61,057 nt of DNA from Lentisphaeria bacterium. GTDB lineage: Bacteria > Verrucomicrobiota > Lentisphaeria > Victivallales > Victivallaceae. This document shows positions 24,679 to 32,590 of the stretch, piece by piece. Position numbers and translations under genes: made by a program. The stretch spans positions 1-61,057 of the forward strand of contig JAFTUS010000206.1 of the NCBI GenBank assembly GCA_017466125.1, read 5' to 3'. The notes beneath the pieces were generated by a model, which was given only the letters and a program-made list of their open reading frames with translations, was not told where the DNA came from and ran no database searches. Each line of letters opens with the position of its first letter. Positions within the stretch are counted from its first letter, which is position 1.

Positions 24679-25881
24679 TCAGTAGCGTTTCTGTTTGCTG
24701 CGGGCAAGCACGCGCAGACGCAGAGCATTCAGACGGATGAAGCCGGCGGCATCCTTGTGATCGTAGGAGTCGTTATCCTCAAAACTGGCGATGGCGTCAT
24801 CGTACAAACTGTATTCACTGCGGCGGCCGGTCACGTGGCAGGCACCTTTGTAGAGTTTGACCCGGACATCACCGGTGACGAACTTCTGGCTTTCGGTGAT
24901 GAGAGCCTGGATCATTTCGCGTTCCGGAGCAAACCAGAAGCCGTTGTAGATCATATCGGCATATTTGGGAACGAGACTGTCGCGCAAGTGCATGACTTCA
25001 CGGTCGAGCGTGATCTCTTCCAGTCCGCGGTGGGCGGCCTGAAGAATGGTTCCGGCGGGAGTCTCATAGACGCCGCGGGACTTCATGCCGACGAAACGGT
25101 TTTCAACGATGTCGATGCGGCCGACGGCGTGTTTTTTGCCCATGGCGTTGAGTTCGCGCATGATGTTGGCGGGGGAATACTCTTTGCCGTTGATCTTTTT
25201 GGGGATGCCTTTCTCAAAGGTGATGATGACATCTTCTGCCTGATCGGCGGCTTTGGAAAGCGGTTCGGTCATGACGGCGATATCTTCGGGGAATTCCTGC
25301 CAGGGATCTTCCAGCACGCCGCCTTCAAAACTGATATGGAGCAAGTTGCGGTCCATACTGTAAGGCTTTTTGGCGGAAACGTTCACGGGGATGTTGTTTT
25401 CCTGAGCGTATTTGATCATATCCTGACGGCCTTTGAAGTGCCAGTTGGGGTCGCGCCATGCGGCGATGATCTTGATTTCGGGGGCGATGGCGTTGGCGTT
25501 CAGTTCAAAACGCACCTGGTCGTTGCCTTTGCCGGTCGCGCCGTGACAGATGGCGTCAGCACCTTCAGCGCGGGCGACTTCGACGAGACGCTTGGCGATG
25601 AGGGGGCGGGCGATGGAAGTACCGAGGAGATAGTTGTTTTCGTAAATGGCTTCACCCTGAAGCATGGGGAAGATGAAATCACGGGCGAACTCTTCATTGA
25701 GGTCATCGATGATGCATTTGCTGGCACCGGTGGCGATGGCTTTTGCCTCAAGACCTTCGAGTTCTTCCTGCTGGCCCACATCGGCGCAATAGCAGATGAC
25801 TTCGGCATTGTAGGTCTCTTTGACCCATTTGACGATCACGGAAGTATCCAGACCGCCGGAATAAGCGACTACGACTTTCAT
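24679..25881 (-). CDS. argG: Argininosuccinate synthase
   Basis: Joins citrulline and aspartate with ATP in arginine synthesis. The 400 residues begin with the PP-loop [12 protein letters not shown] and include [32 protein letters not shown], and [30 protein letters not shown]. Length is standard for the family. AAAGGAG lies upstream of the ATG, and a good promoter lies 55 nt upstream. argH is not in the window. Confidence 0.97.
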   Translation of the reverse strand: MKVVVAYSGGLDTSVIVKWVKETYNAEVICYCADVGQQEELEGLEAKAIATGASKCIIDDLNEEFARDFIFPMLQGEAIYENNYLLGTSIARPLIAKRLVEVARAEGADAICHGATGKGNDQVRFELNANAIAPEIKIIAAWRDPNWHFKGRQDMIKYAQENNIPVNVSAKKPYSMDRNLLHISFEGGVLEDPWQEFPEDIAVMTEPLSKAADQAEDVIITFEKGIPKKINGKEYSPANIMRELNAMGKKHAVGRIDIVENRFVGMKSRGVYETPAGTILQAAHRGLEEITLDREVMHLRDSLVPKYADMIYNGFWFAPEREMIQALITESQKFVTGDVRVKLYKGACHVTGRRSEYSLYDDAIASFEDNDSYDHKDAAGFIRLNALRLRVLARSKQKRY

Positions 25882-25935
25882 GTTATTTCTCCTTTTTATG
25901 GATTGAATTTTTCAGAGTGAAAATACACTTGATAT

Positions 25936-25964
25936 AAGATAACGCCAAAATCGGATTTTAGCAA
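25936..25964 (-). promoter_or_regulatory. Promoter of argG-leuB
   Basis: Minus strand TTGCTA (25959-25964), 17-nt spacer, TATCTT (25936-25941). No arginine-operator palindrome was evident. Confidence 0.6.
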
Positions 25965-26014
25965 CCTGAAAAACACAATTTTACAGCTTTTATATCATTA
26001 AAATAGCGTAAAAT

Positions 26015-26042
26015 TTGCTTTTTTTGAAAAAACACCTATATT
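26015..26042 (+). promoter_or_regulatory. Promoter of the uracil-DNA glycosylase gene
   Basis: TTGCTT (26015-26020), 16-nt spacer, TATATT (26037-26042), 30 nt before the ATG. Confidence 0.6.
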
Positions 26043-26072
26043 ATAGCGGAATTTCAGAGAGAATGTTTTATT

Positions 26073-26870
26073 ATGGCAGAAGAATTTTTCGACAATCTTA
26101 TTTCCTGCATCAGGGCGGATGCGGCAAAGCATCCGGGGCAGACGATCCGTCAGGAGACGATCGACGCGCTTTTTGCACAGAAAAGCGTTCCGCCTCCCCT
26201 TCCGGCAGAACCGCTTCCGGCAGAACCGCTTCCGGCAGAACCGCTCCCGGCAGAGAAACTCGCTGTGTCAGAAACAGCTGCGCCGCCGCAGGCAATAAAT
26301 GTTCCCGCCCCGGATATGGCTGTTCTCTGGGAACAGTGCATGAATTGTCAGAAGTGCGCCCTTGCCCAAACCCGTCATTCGGTGGTGTTCGGCGAAGGCA
26401 ACCCCCATGCCCGTCTGATGTTCATCGGCGAAGGCCCCGGCGCAGATGAAGATCTGCAGGGCCGTCCCTTTGTCGGCAAAGCGGGACAACTGCTGGATAA
26501 GATGATCGGTGCGATGCAGTTCACCCGCGAAGAGGTTTTCATCGCCAACATCGTCAAGTGCCGTCCGCCGGGCAACCGTGTTCCGGACGAAAAAGAGGCG
26601 GAAGCCTGTATCGGTTATCTCAAACGCCAGATCGAACTGGTACAGCCCGAAGTTATTGTTCTTCTGGGGGCGACGGCGGTCAGATTTCTGCTGGAAAAGA
26701 CAGAAGGCATCACCCGTCTGCGCGGCAACTGGCAGGCATACAACGGGATACCGGTCATGCCCACCTATCACCCCGCATTTCTGCTCCGTCAGGAGTCCGC
26801 AAAACGCGCGGCGTGGAGCGATTTGAAAATGGTCATGCAGGCACTCGGCAAAACACTGCCTCAAAAATAA
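26073..26870 (+). CDS. Uracil-DNA glycosylase, family 4 (iron-sulfur type)
   Basis: Removes uracil from DNA. The 265 residues have an N-terminal extension with PAEPL repeats (about 40-62), then the family-4 core: the Cys pair CQKCALA, GEGPGADEDLQGRPFVGKAGQLLD (catalytic motif A and the Phe stacking site), ANIVKCRPPGNRVP with a third Cys, a further Cys in EAEACIGYL, and motif B PTYHPAFLLR. The four Cys match the 4Fe-4S ligands. The extension is encoded by a 15-bp tandem repeat and is probably a flexible linker. Confidence 0.95.
   Translation: MAEEFFDNLISCIRADAAKHPGQTIRQETIDALFAQKSVPPPLPAEPLPAEPLPAEPLPAEKLAVSETAAPPQAINVPAPDMAVLWEQCMNCQKCALAQTRHSVVFGEGNPHARLMFIGEGPGADEDLQGRPFVGKAGQLLDKMIGAMQFTREEVFIANIVKCRPPGNRVPDEKEAEACIGYLKRQIELVQPEVIVLLGATAVRFLLEKTEGITRLRGNWQAYNGIPVMPTYHPAFLLRQESAKRAAWSDLKMVMQALGKTLPQK
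26199..26254 (+). repeat. 15-bp coding tandem repeat
   Basis: Three exact units of CTTCCGGCAGAACCG (26199-26213, 26214-26228, 26229-26243) and a partial fourth encode the repeated PAEPL linker of the uracil-DNA glycosylase. Confidence 0.85.
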
Positions 26871-26928
26871 CAAGCGGAAAACTTCGCCATCCTGTCATAA
26901 AAAGATACAAAATTTTATATAAAATCCA

Positions 26929-26956
26929 TTGTTTTTCAGTATTCTGCAAGTATATT
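26929..26956 (+). promoter_or_regulatory. Promoter of the rhamnosidase-rhaA operon
   Basis: TTGTTT (26929-26934), 16-nt spacer, TATATT (26951-26956). AAAAGGAAAC precedes the ATG at 27000. I saw no clear operator palindrome. Confidence 0.5.
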
Positions 26957-26999
26957 AAGAATAAAATCATAAAATAATATACAAAAAAGGAAACTGAAA

Positions 27000-28928
27000 A
27001 TGAGCAATGAACTTCGCCGCTGGATGCGTCCTGTTGGGTGGGGGATCGAACCACCTTATATCGCAGTATTCCGGAACTGTTTTGAATTGAAAACGTCCGC
27101 AGTTCTGCGCTTTGAATACAGCGCAGATGAGCGTGCGACCCTCTTTTGTGACGGCATCGCCATTGCTGACGGCCCGCCGCGCGGCACTCCGCAGCGGTGG
27201 TACTCCGCAACGGTGGAAGTTCCGCTCGAAGCCGGAAAACACGTTCTGACCGCACGGCTGATCGCTTTCGGCAAGAACCTGACCGCCTACGGTCAGATGA
27301 CCGTCGCTCCCGGTATCTGGGTCGATGAAAAAAGCAATATCCTTTCGCCCGACTGGGAGTATCAGCTCGCTATGGGCTGTACCTTTGCTTCCAGCAAAAC
27401 CGATTGGGGCAGTTTCGCCCATCTGCTTACCGATGAAGATTTCAACTGGCAGGCAAACGAGGGCAAAGGGGGCGAATGGCTCCCCGCCGTCTATGTGGAC
27501 GATGAGCGTAACATGGTGCCGACTCCGCTTCCTGCCATGCGTTGTGATGAAATTCTCAATTACCGGAAAAAAGACAACTTTTTCCTCTTTGAAGATTACG
27601 TCTGCGCTTACGGCGAATATGAGTTTTCCGGCATCGGCGAAGTGCGTCTGCGCTGGGTCGAACCCGGCTGTGACAGCGCAGAACCCCCGGAGGATTTCGG
27701 GCGCACCCGCAAAACGGGCGAACCTTATCCCTGTTTTTCCGGTCCCGGCGACCGTTTCCGTCTGACCGGCGGAAAGGTGCGCTGGCGCGACTACTGGTGG
27801 CACGCCGGAAGAACGCTGGAAATGACCCTGTACGGCGATGCAAAACTGGAAAGTGTCCATTTTTACCGCACCGGTTATCCGCTGAAACGGAATCGTGACA
27901 TCACCGTTCCCGGAAACGACGCCATGACCCGGCTGCTGCAAAAATCATGGAACACCTTGCAGGCGTGCAGTTTTGAAACATTGATGGATTGCCCCTATTA
28001 CGAACAGCTGCAATATATTTCAGATTCCCGTTTCGATCTTCTGACGTTCTACAATCTGACCGATGATCTCCGTCTTGCGGAAAATGCCTTGCGTCAGTTT
28101 GCCGAAGGGCAGTATCCGGAAGGATTTCTCCCCTGCCGTTATCCGACCAAGGAGGCGGCCGGATATGTGCCGCAATTCGGCGAATACTACCGCATCCACA
28201 TTCCCGCATTCACCGCCTTTTTCGTTCAGCTGGTACATGACTATGCCCGTTACGGCAAAGACAAATCGCTGGTTGCAGAGTTGCTCCCCGTCTGCCGTCG
28301 GGTCGCCGGATATATGGCGGAAAACACCGGAAAGGACGGCTTGCTCCGTCTTCCCGGCTGGAACTTCATCGACTGGCGGGACAACTGGGTGGGAGGTATC
28401 CCGCCTGAATGCGAAAACGGCGAAGGCTGTACCCTCGATCTGATCTGGCTTTATTCACTGAAAAATCTCGCCGAAATGGAAGAACTTTACGGCGATGCCG
28501 GAAATGCCGCCCAATACCGTAAACAGGCGGAAAACATCGGCAAAGCCATCCGTAAAACATATTTCGTGCCGGAAAAAAACTGCTTTGCCGAAAACAAAAG
28601 CCGCAGTTATTTCTCGGAACACGCGCAGGTGTTTGCCCTGATCGCACTGGGCGAAACATCGGTGATCCCCGCCCTCCGCAAAGGAGATCTGGACGAAAGC
28701 AACATCGCTTTCAGTTTCTACTATCTGGAGGTCTGCCGCGCGTACAAGCTGGACGACCTCTATCAGAAACGGCTTGAGAAATATCTTGAAACAGCGGCAG
28801 TTCCCGATTATAAAACCATTCCGGAGTGTTTCCCGGACGGCAGTTGGCTGCGTTCAAACTGTCACGCATGGGGAAGTCACATCCTCTATCACTATTTTGC
28901 AAAATCAACCATTCTCGACAAACTTTGA
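27000..28928 (+). CDS. Alpha-L-rhamnosidase-like glycoside hydrolase (GH78 type)
   Basis: Probably releases terminal alpha-L-rhamnose from an oligosaccharide. The 642 residues have N-terminal beta domains (1-300; the wing FELKTSAVLRFEYSADERATLFCDG is typical of GH78) and an (alpha/alpha)6 barrel (about 310-640). Conserved points are DCPYYEQLQYISDSRFD, a shifted form of the GH78 DCPxRxE motif, GWNFIDW, and the late SNCHAWGSH. No signal peptide, so it acts in the cytoplasm on imported sugars. It is 12 nt upstream of L-rhamnose isomerase, which supports the substrate call. Confidence 0.85.
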   Translation: MSNELRRWMRPVGWGIEPPYIAVFRNCFELKTSAVLRFEYSADERATLFCDGIAIADGPPRGTPQRWYSATVEVPLEAGKHVLTARLIAFGKNLTAYGQMTVAPGIWVDEKSNILSPDWEYQLAMGCTFASSKTDWGSFAHLLTDEDFNWQANEGKGGEWLPAVYVDDERNMVPTPLPAMRCDEILNYRKKDNFFLFEDYVCAYGEYEFSGIGEVRLRWVEPGCDSAEPPEDFGRTRKTGEPYPCFSGPGDRFRLTGGKVRWRDYWWHAGRTLEMTLYGDAKLESVHFYRTGYPLKRNRDITVPGNDAMTRLLQKSWNTLQACSFETLMDCPYYEQLQYISDSRFDLLTFYNLTDDLRLAENALRQFAEGQYPEGFLPCRYPTKEAAGYVPQFGEYYRIHIPAFTAFFVQLVHDYARYGKDKSLVAELLPVCRRVAGYMAENTGKDGLLRLPGWNFIDWRDNWVGGIPPECENGEGCTLDLIWLYSLKNLAEMEELYGDAGNAAQYRKQAENIGKAIRKTYFVPEKNCFAENKSRSYFSEHAQVFALIALGETSVIPALRKGDLDESNIAFSFYYLEVCRAYKLDDLYQKRLEKYLETAAVPDYKTIPECFPDGSWLRSNCHAWGSHILYHYFAKSTILDKL

Positions 28929-28940
28929 AAGGAGCCTGTC

Positions 28941-30203
28941 ATGGACAAAACAGAACAACTTTATAAAATCGCCTCCGAAATCTATCAGGAGAAAGGTATC
29001 GACACCGAAAAAGTCATGGCAACACTCGATGAGATCCCGTTGAGCATCCACGTCTGGCAGGGGGATGACGTTACCGGCTTTGAACACACCGACCACGCTC
29101 TTACCGGCGGTTGTCAGGTCACGGGGAACTACCCCGGCAGGGCGCGGAACGCCGAAGAACTCCGTGCCGATCTGGATGTGGCTCTCTCGATGCTTCCCGG
29201 AAAAGCCTTGCGGGTCTGCCTGCAGGGACACGAAGTGGACTCCATCAAGCCCGGTCAGGATCGTGACACGTTCACCATCGAAAACTTCTCCGGCTGGCTG
29301 GATTGGGCGGCGCAGAAACATCTGGGCATGGATATTGCTCCTGCTTACTACTCCCACCCCAAACTCAAAGATGGACTTTCCCTGTCGCACCCGGATGCTG
29401 AGATCCGCCGTTTCTGGATCGAACACGGCAAAGCGATCCGCCGTATCGCTGCCGAATTCGGCCGCAAACTCGGCACGCCCTCGGTCTGCAACGTCTGGGT
29501 TCCGGACGGTTTCAAAGATGTTCCCGCCGACCGCCGCGCCCCCAGAGAACGGCTGTTGGAGTCTCTTGCCGCCACCTTTGAAGAAGAGTTCCCCGAAACG
29601 GAACTGCTGGATGCGGTGGAATCCAAACTTTTCGGTATCGGCGTGGAAAGTTACACCGTAGGTTCACATGATTTCTACCTCACTTACGCCGCGCGGAACA
29701 ACAAACTCATCTGTCTGGATACGGGGCACTTCCATCCGACCGAATCCATTGCCGACAAACTTTCCGCCATCTGCTGCCAGCAGGGACGTATTCTGCTGCA
29801 CATCAGCCGGGGAGTCCGCTGGGACAGCGACCATGTGGTGATCCTCGATGACGCCGTGAAAGATCTTGCCCGTGAGGTCGTGCGCAACACCAACGGCAAA
29901 AACCTTTACTTTACGCTGGATTACTTCGATGCCAGCATCAACCGTATCGCCGCATGGGTCATCGGGGCCAGAAACTTCCAGAAGGCACTGCTGATCGCCA
30001 TGCTTACACCCGATCAGGCGGTGTGCGCCGATGAGAAAGCGGGTGATTTCACTGCCCGCCTCGCAGGGCAGGAAGCCTTGAAGAACCTGCCCTGGGCAGC
30101 GGTATGGGATCACTATTGCGCCAGCCGGAACATTCCCATGGACGACAATATTCTTGCGCCGATCCGTGCTTACGAAAAAGAAGTTCTGTTCAAGCGCGGT
30201 TAA
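28941..30203 (+). CDS. rhaA: L-rhamnose isomerase
   Basis: Interconverts L-rhamnose and L-rhamnulose. The 420 residues match RhaA over the whole length: IPLSIHVWQGDDVTGFE, GNYPGRARNAEELRADLD, SLSHPDAEIRRFWIEHG, VWVPDGFKD, ICLDTGHFHPTE and the metal-site region HISRGVRWDSDHVVILDD. AAAGGAGC lies upstream. The kinase (rhaB) and aldolase (rhaD) for the next steps are not in this window. Confidence 0.96.
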   Translation: MDKTEQLYKIASEIYQEKGIDTEKVMATLDEIPLSIHVWQGDDVTGFEHTDHALTGGCQVTGNYPGRARNAEELRADLDVALSMLPGKALRVCLQGHEVDSIKPGQDRDTFTIENFSGWLDWAAQKHLGMDIAPAYYSHPKLKDGLSLSHPDAEIRRFWIEHGKAIRRIAAEFGRKLGTPSVCNVWVPDGFKDVPADRRAPRERLLESLAATFEEEFPETELLDAVESKLFGIGVESYTVGSHDFYLTYAARNNKLICLDTGHFHPTESIADKLSAICCQQGRILLHISRGVRWDSDHVVILDDAVKDLAREVVRNTNGKNLYFTLDYFDASINRIAAWVIGARNFQKALLIAMLTPDQAVCADEKAGDFTARLAGQEALKNLPWAAVWDHYCASRNIPMDDNILAPIRAYEKEVLFKRG

Positions 30204-30211
30204 TGCCGCAG

Positions 30212-30307
30212 TCACCGCTTCTGCCCGGAATTATTCTCCAGCAGGAGCGGTGCTTTTCCAGTCAGACAGAGGGGGGCTTTGCCGGTAAGCAGATATAATG
30301 TTTTCAT
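30212..30307 (-). CDS. Possible small protein, 31 residues
   Basis: Reads MKTLYLLTGKAPLCLTGKAP and a further 11 residues. AGGAGG lies 5-6 nt upstream of the ATG, the best ribosome binding site in the area, and the frame starts 12 nt after the 48-residue ORF. The protein contains a doubled LTGKAPL motif and is partly hydrophobic. Unknown family. It is convergent with rhaA (stop at 30203). It could be a small membrane peptide or a leader, or the strong site could be chance. Confidence 0.45.
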   Translation of the reverse strand: MKTLYLLTGKAPLCLTGKAPLLLENNSGQKR

Positions 30308-30319
30308 AATGACCTCCTG

Positions 30320-30466
30320 TCAAAGATGTTCAGACATGATTTTCCGGCGCGCCCGCGGCCGCTGCCGTTTGCTCAGACGTCCGCGATGCCGTATCGGTGC
30401 GGACTCCACTTGTTCTTCTTCAAGATCACGTTGAGTGAATGTCGGATTTTTGCGTATGCTCTTCAT
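30320..30466 (-). CDS. Possible small Arg-rich protein, 48 residues
   Basis: A 48-residue basic protein starting MKSIRKNPTFTQRDLEEEQV and with an RHRGRLSKRQRPRARRK cluster. GGAGG lies 8 nt upstream of the ATG at 30466, and a promoter with a palindrome in its spacer lies just before. The acidic middle followed by a basic tail suggests nucleic-acid or protein binding; I do not recognise a family. It is probably co-transcribed with the 31-residue ORF downstream. Confidence 0.5.
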   Translation of the reverse strand: MKSIRKNPTFTQRDLEEEQVESAPIRHRGRLSKRQRPRARRKIMSEHL

Positions 30467-30491
30467 AAGGAACCTCCTCTCTTCTGCTTCA

Positions 30492-30520
30492 CTAATAATA
30501 TTTTCTGACAGAAAAATCAA
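30492..30520 (-). promoter_or_regulatory. Promoter with palindromic operator for the two small ORFs
   Basis: Minus strand TTGATT (30515-30520), 17-nt spacer, TATTAG (30492-30497). The spacer contains the palindrome TTTTCTG-A-CAGAAAA (30501-30515), where a repressor would block polymerase. Confidence 0.45.
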
Positions 30521-30558
30521 CATCTTTTGAAAAAAACGTAAAAAAAAATCTTTTTTTT

Positions 30559-30587
30559 TTGCCTTTTGCACAAAGTTGTATTATATT
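30559..30587 (+). promoter_or_regulatory. Promoter of tRNA-Ser
   Basis: TTGCCT (30559-30564), 17-nt spacer, TATATT (30582-30587), 14 nt before the tRNA. Confidence 0.65.
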
Positions 30588-30601
30588 AGGAAAACGTCAG
30601 C

Positions 30602-30691
30602 GGAGAGATGGCTGAGTGGTCGAAGGCGACGGTCTCGAAAATCGTTAACGGGGTAACCTGTTCGCGGGTTCAAATCCCGCTCTCTCCGCCA
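30602..30691 (+). tRNA. tRNA-Ser (anticodon CGA)
   Basis: A 90-nt class II tRNA with encoded CCA. The acceptor stem GGAGAGA pairs with TCTCTCC, the anticodon stem is ACGGT/ATCGT with loop CTCGAAA giving CGA, a long variable arm starts AACGGGGTAACCTG, and the T arm is CGGGTTCAAATCCCG. Confidence 0.97.
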
Positions 30692-30713
30692 TTTTTTTTG
30701 CCAAAAAAATGGC
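30688..30713 (+). terminator. Hairpin overlapping the tRNA-Ser 3' end
   Basis: GCCATTTTTTT (30688-30698) and AAAAAAATGGC (30703-30713) form a perfect 11-bp stem with loop TGCC. The T run after CCA probably ends tRNA transcription. The stem starts in the tRNA discriminator and CCA, which is unusual. Confidence 0.5.
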
Positions 30714-30717
30714 GAAC

Positions 30718-30940
30718 GAAGACGCAAGTCTTCACTTCACTGTGCCGTCAGGCACAACTTCACATCTTCACGCGGCGTCAGCCGCTCTTCACTGAATAAC
30801 CGTTACGCCTTGCTTGTGAAGTCGCTCCCTTTGGTCGCTTGTGAAGAGGTCAGCTTACGCTGCCCGTGAAGTTTTCTCCCTGCGGGAGTAAGGATGGTGT
30901 TATCTTTTACTGCGCTTCGCTTACACGGCGGCAAGCCGCC
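30718..30940. repeat. Array of short hairpins joined by CTTCAC/GTGAAG
   Basis: A series of short stem-loops of different stem sequence: GAAGAC-GCAA-GTCTTC (30718-30733), TGTGCC-GTCA-GGCACA (30741-30756), GCGGC-GTCA-GCCGC (30772-30785), CAGC-TTAC-GCTG (30851-30862), CTCCC-TGC-GGGAG (30876-30888), GCG-CTT-CGC (30912-30920), GGCGGC-AA-GCCGCC (30927-30940). Between them are CTTCAC (735-740, 758-763, 766-771, 787-792, all +30000) and, in the second half, its complement GTGAAG (816-821, 841-846, 866-871). No ORF spans it. The loops are often 4 nt. It precedes an S23-type gene fragment. Confidence 0.75.
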
Positions 30941-30968
30941 TTGATTTTTTCTTTTGCGGTGATATATT
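30941..30968 (+). promoter_or_regulatory. Promoter of the S23-like fragment
   Basis: TTGATT (30941-30946) directly abuts the last hairpin; 16-nt spacer; TATATT (30963-30968). The AAGGAG before the ATG sits in a small hairpin AGAAG-GAGAA-CTTCT (30976-30990). Confidence 0.55.
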
Positions 30969-30991
30969 ACTTTACAGAAGGAGAACTTCTT

Positions 30992-31186
30992 ATGGCTGAA
31001 AGCAAATTGCGTACACTTTCTATTGACTTTGCCGTGCAGATACTCAATCTGGTGAAATTCTTGAAAAGCCAGCACGAAACGATCGTTTCCAATCAAATCG
31101 GCAGAGTTCCGCTGACCCGTCCGGCGGCGGATACCGAAGTCCGCTCCCGTTTGCCCCTGCCGGATTTCCGGCGGGCGACCCGGTGA
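30992..31186 (+). pseudogene. N-terminal fragment of a four-helix-bundle (S23/IVP-like) protein
   Basis: The first 38 residues (MAESKLRTLSIDFAVQILNL, then VKFLKSQHETIVSNQIGR) match the start of S23/four-helix-bundle proteins, which usually continue into SGTSIGAN. Here the frame instead runs into VPLTRPAAD and ends at 64 residues, about half the normal length, so the gene is broken or has an unrelated 3' end. The start is well supported (AAGGAG, promoter). The family occurs as intervening sequences of 23S rRNA and beside retroelements; function is unknown. I see no remains of the missing part in 31187-31462, which holds no gene I can support. Confidence 0.65.
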
Positions 31187-31462
31187 ACTACGCATCGATT
31201 CACTCTGCTCCGTCCGGAAAGAAGACGGAATTCCAACTTCCGATCGGCAGCCGGGATCTGTGTTTTTTTACAGCCATATTGCTTCCATGATATAATTTCA
31301 TATTTCAGACTTTTTCATGGTCATTGTATTCTGTAACGTAAAAACAGCATATATCCTGCGGTTATGCAAGTTATCAATGTTTTAAATCGTTTCCCCAAAT
31401 ATGCGCAATTTTCGGTTGGACTGAAAACTGCTTTTGGCTGTTACTTGTTGATTTTTTTCAGT

Positions 31463-32590
31463 CTATATGAGGAATGTTGCCTGGGTGTAGAGTTTTTCTG
31501 CGCCCCGTTCCAGAGCGGTCAGGCGCAAATAGAGCCACTCCTCCCGTTTTCCGGCGGGAACATCAAAGGAAAACTCCGTTCCCCTGAAATCCGCAACAAC
31601 TCCCTCGGCACCAAGCAGTTGAAAATTGACCTTGCGGTTGCAGCGGGCTTTGTAACTCCTGCCGTCAAAAGAAAGTTCTTCAAAGCGCAGGCCGTTATCG
31701 GAGATCATACCGTAGAACCGTCCCTGCCGCAGAGCCTTCATACAGCCTTCAGCAGTACGTTCCTCCGGCAGCAGCATGATTTTCCCCTGCCAGATGTTGT
31801 CATCGACGTGATCCTGTGCAAAAAATCCGAAGCACTGCCGTCCGGTCGCAAGCACCTGATCCCACAGCATATCGTTGAAAGCCGTGAAATCCATCAGACC
31901 GTCACCGTTGAAAATTTCCATTCCCAGTACCCGCGGGTCGAAGTCCAGCAGTTCCAGCAGAAAATCCGCCGTCATGTGACTCCACATGGGGTGGTTGATG
32001 ATAATGCCGCCCCCATCCGGAATAAGAAGCGAATCAAGGATTTCACGGAACGCCTCACGCCACGGCACGGGAAATCCCCGGGCAAAACCGCCCTGCTCCG
32101 TCATGCCGAATTTGCCGAAACGGTCAAATATCCCCGTTACAAGCATCGCCCCCGGCGAAGTGACGTGAAAATAATCATCGCAATCCGAAAACCAATGGTG
32201 TTCCGCATTGGGAATTTCCAGCAGATTTTCCGGAAGGTCGGGAAAGACGACCTTCCCTTCATCAAAGGGCAGCTGCTTCCGGCTTTCCTCCGGCAGAAGA
32301 TGTTTCCAACTTTCCAGAAGCGGGGTGAAATCGATCCGTTCCCGGTGAAATTCTCCGTTGCGGAAACAGCCGGTCTGCCCCAGACGGAATGTATTCTCCC
32401 GGATGGAGTTCAGCGGATACCACGGTGCAGACGGATAGTAGTTTGACACCATTGCACACTCCAAACCGCCTTTCAGATAAAGTTCCAGATGCTCCGGCAG
32501 ATAGCAGTGCATGTGCGTGGAACTCAATACCTGTGCGCCATGTTTCCAGTCGATCCCGGCAAGCGGGGTTCGGTTTCGCTCAAACATCAT
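31463..32590 (-). CDS. PHP-domain metal-dependent hydrolase-like protein
   Basis: Probably a metal-dependent phosphoesterase or related hydrolase of the PHP superfamily. The 375 residues show the first His pair in STHMHCYL (His26, His28), a late INHPMW, an acidic GMEIFNG and a DHVDD site, in PHP order. The substrate cannot be deduced, but its place at the end of an operon with a GH112-like protein and a symporter suggests a carbohydrate or sugar phosphate. The ATG overlaps the symporter stop by 4 nt. Confidence 0.7.
   Translation of the reverse strand: MMFERNRTPLAGIDWKHGAQVLSSTHMHCYLPEHLELYLKGGLECAMVSNYYPSAPWYPLNSIRENTFRLGQTGCFRNGEFHRERIDFTPLLESWKHLLPEESRKQLPFDEGKVVFPDLPENLLEIPNAEHHWFSDCDDYFHVTSPGAMLVTGIFDRFGKFGMTEQGGFARGFPVPWREAFREILDSLLIPDGGGIIINHPMWSHMTADFLLELLDFDPRVLGMEIFNGDGLMDFTAFNDMLWDQVLATGRQCFGFFAQDHVDDNIWQGKIMLLPEERTAEGCMKALRQGRFYGMISDNGLRFEELSFDGRSYKARCNRKVNFQLLGAEGVVADFRGTEFSFDVPAGKREEWLYLRLTALERGAEKLYTQATFLI

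Noticed and set aside
30718..30940. CRISPR array
   Set aside because: The constant element is only 6 bp and flips orientation; the variable parts are themselves palindromic hairpins; no cas genes are present.
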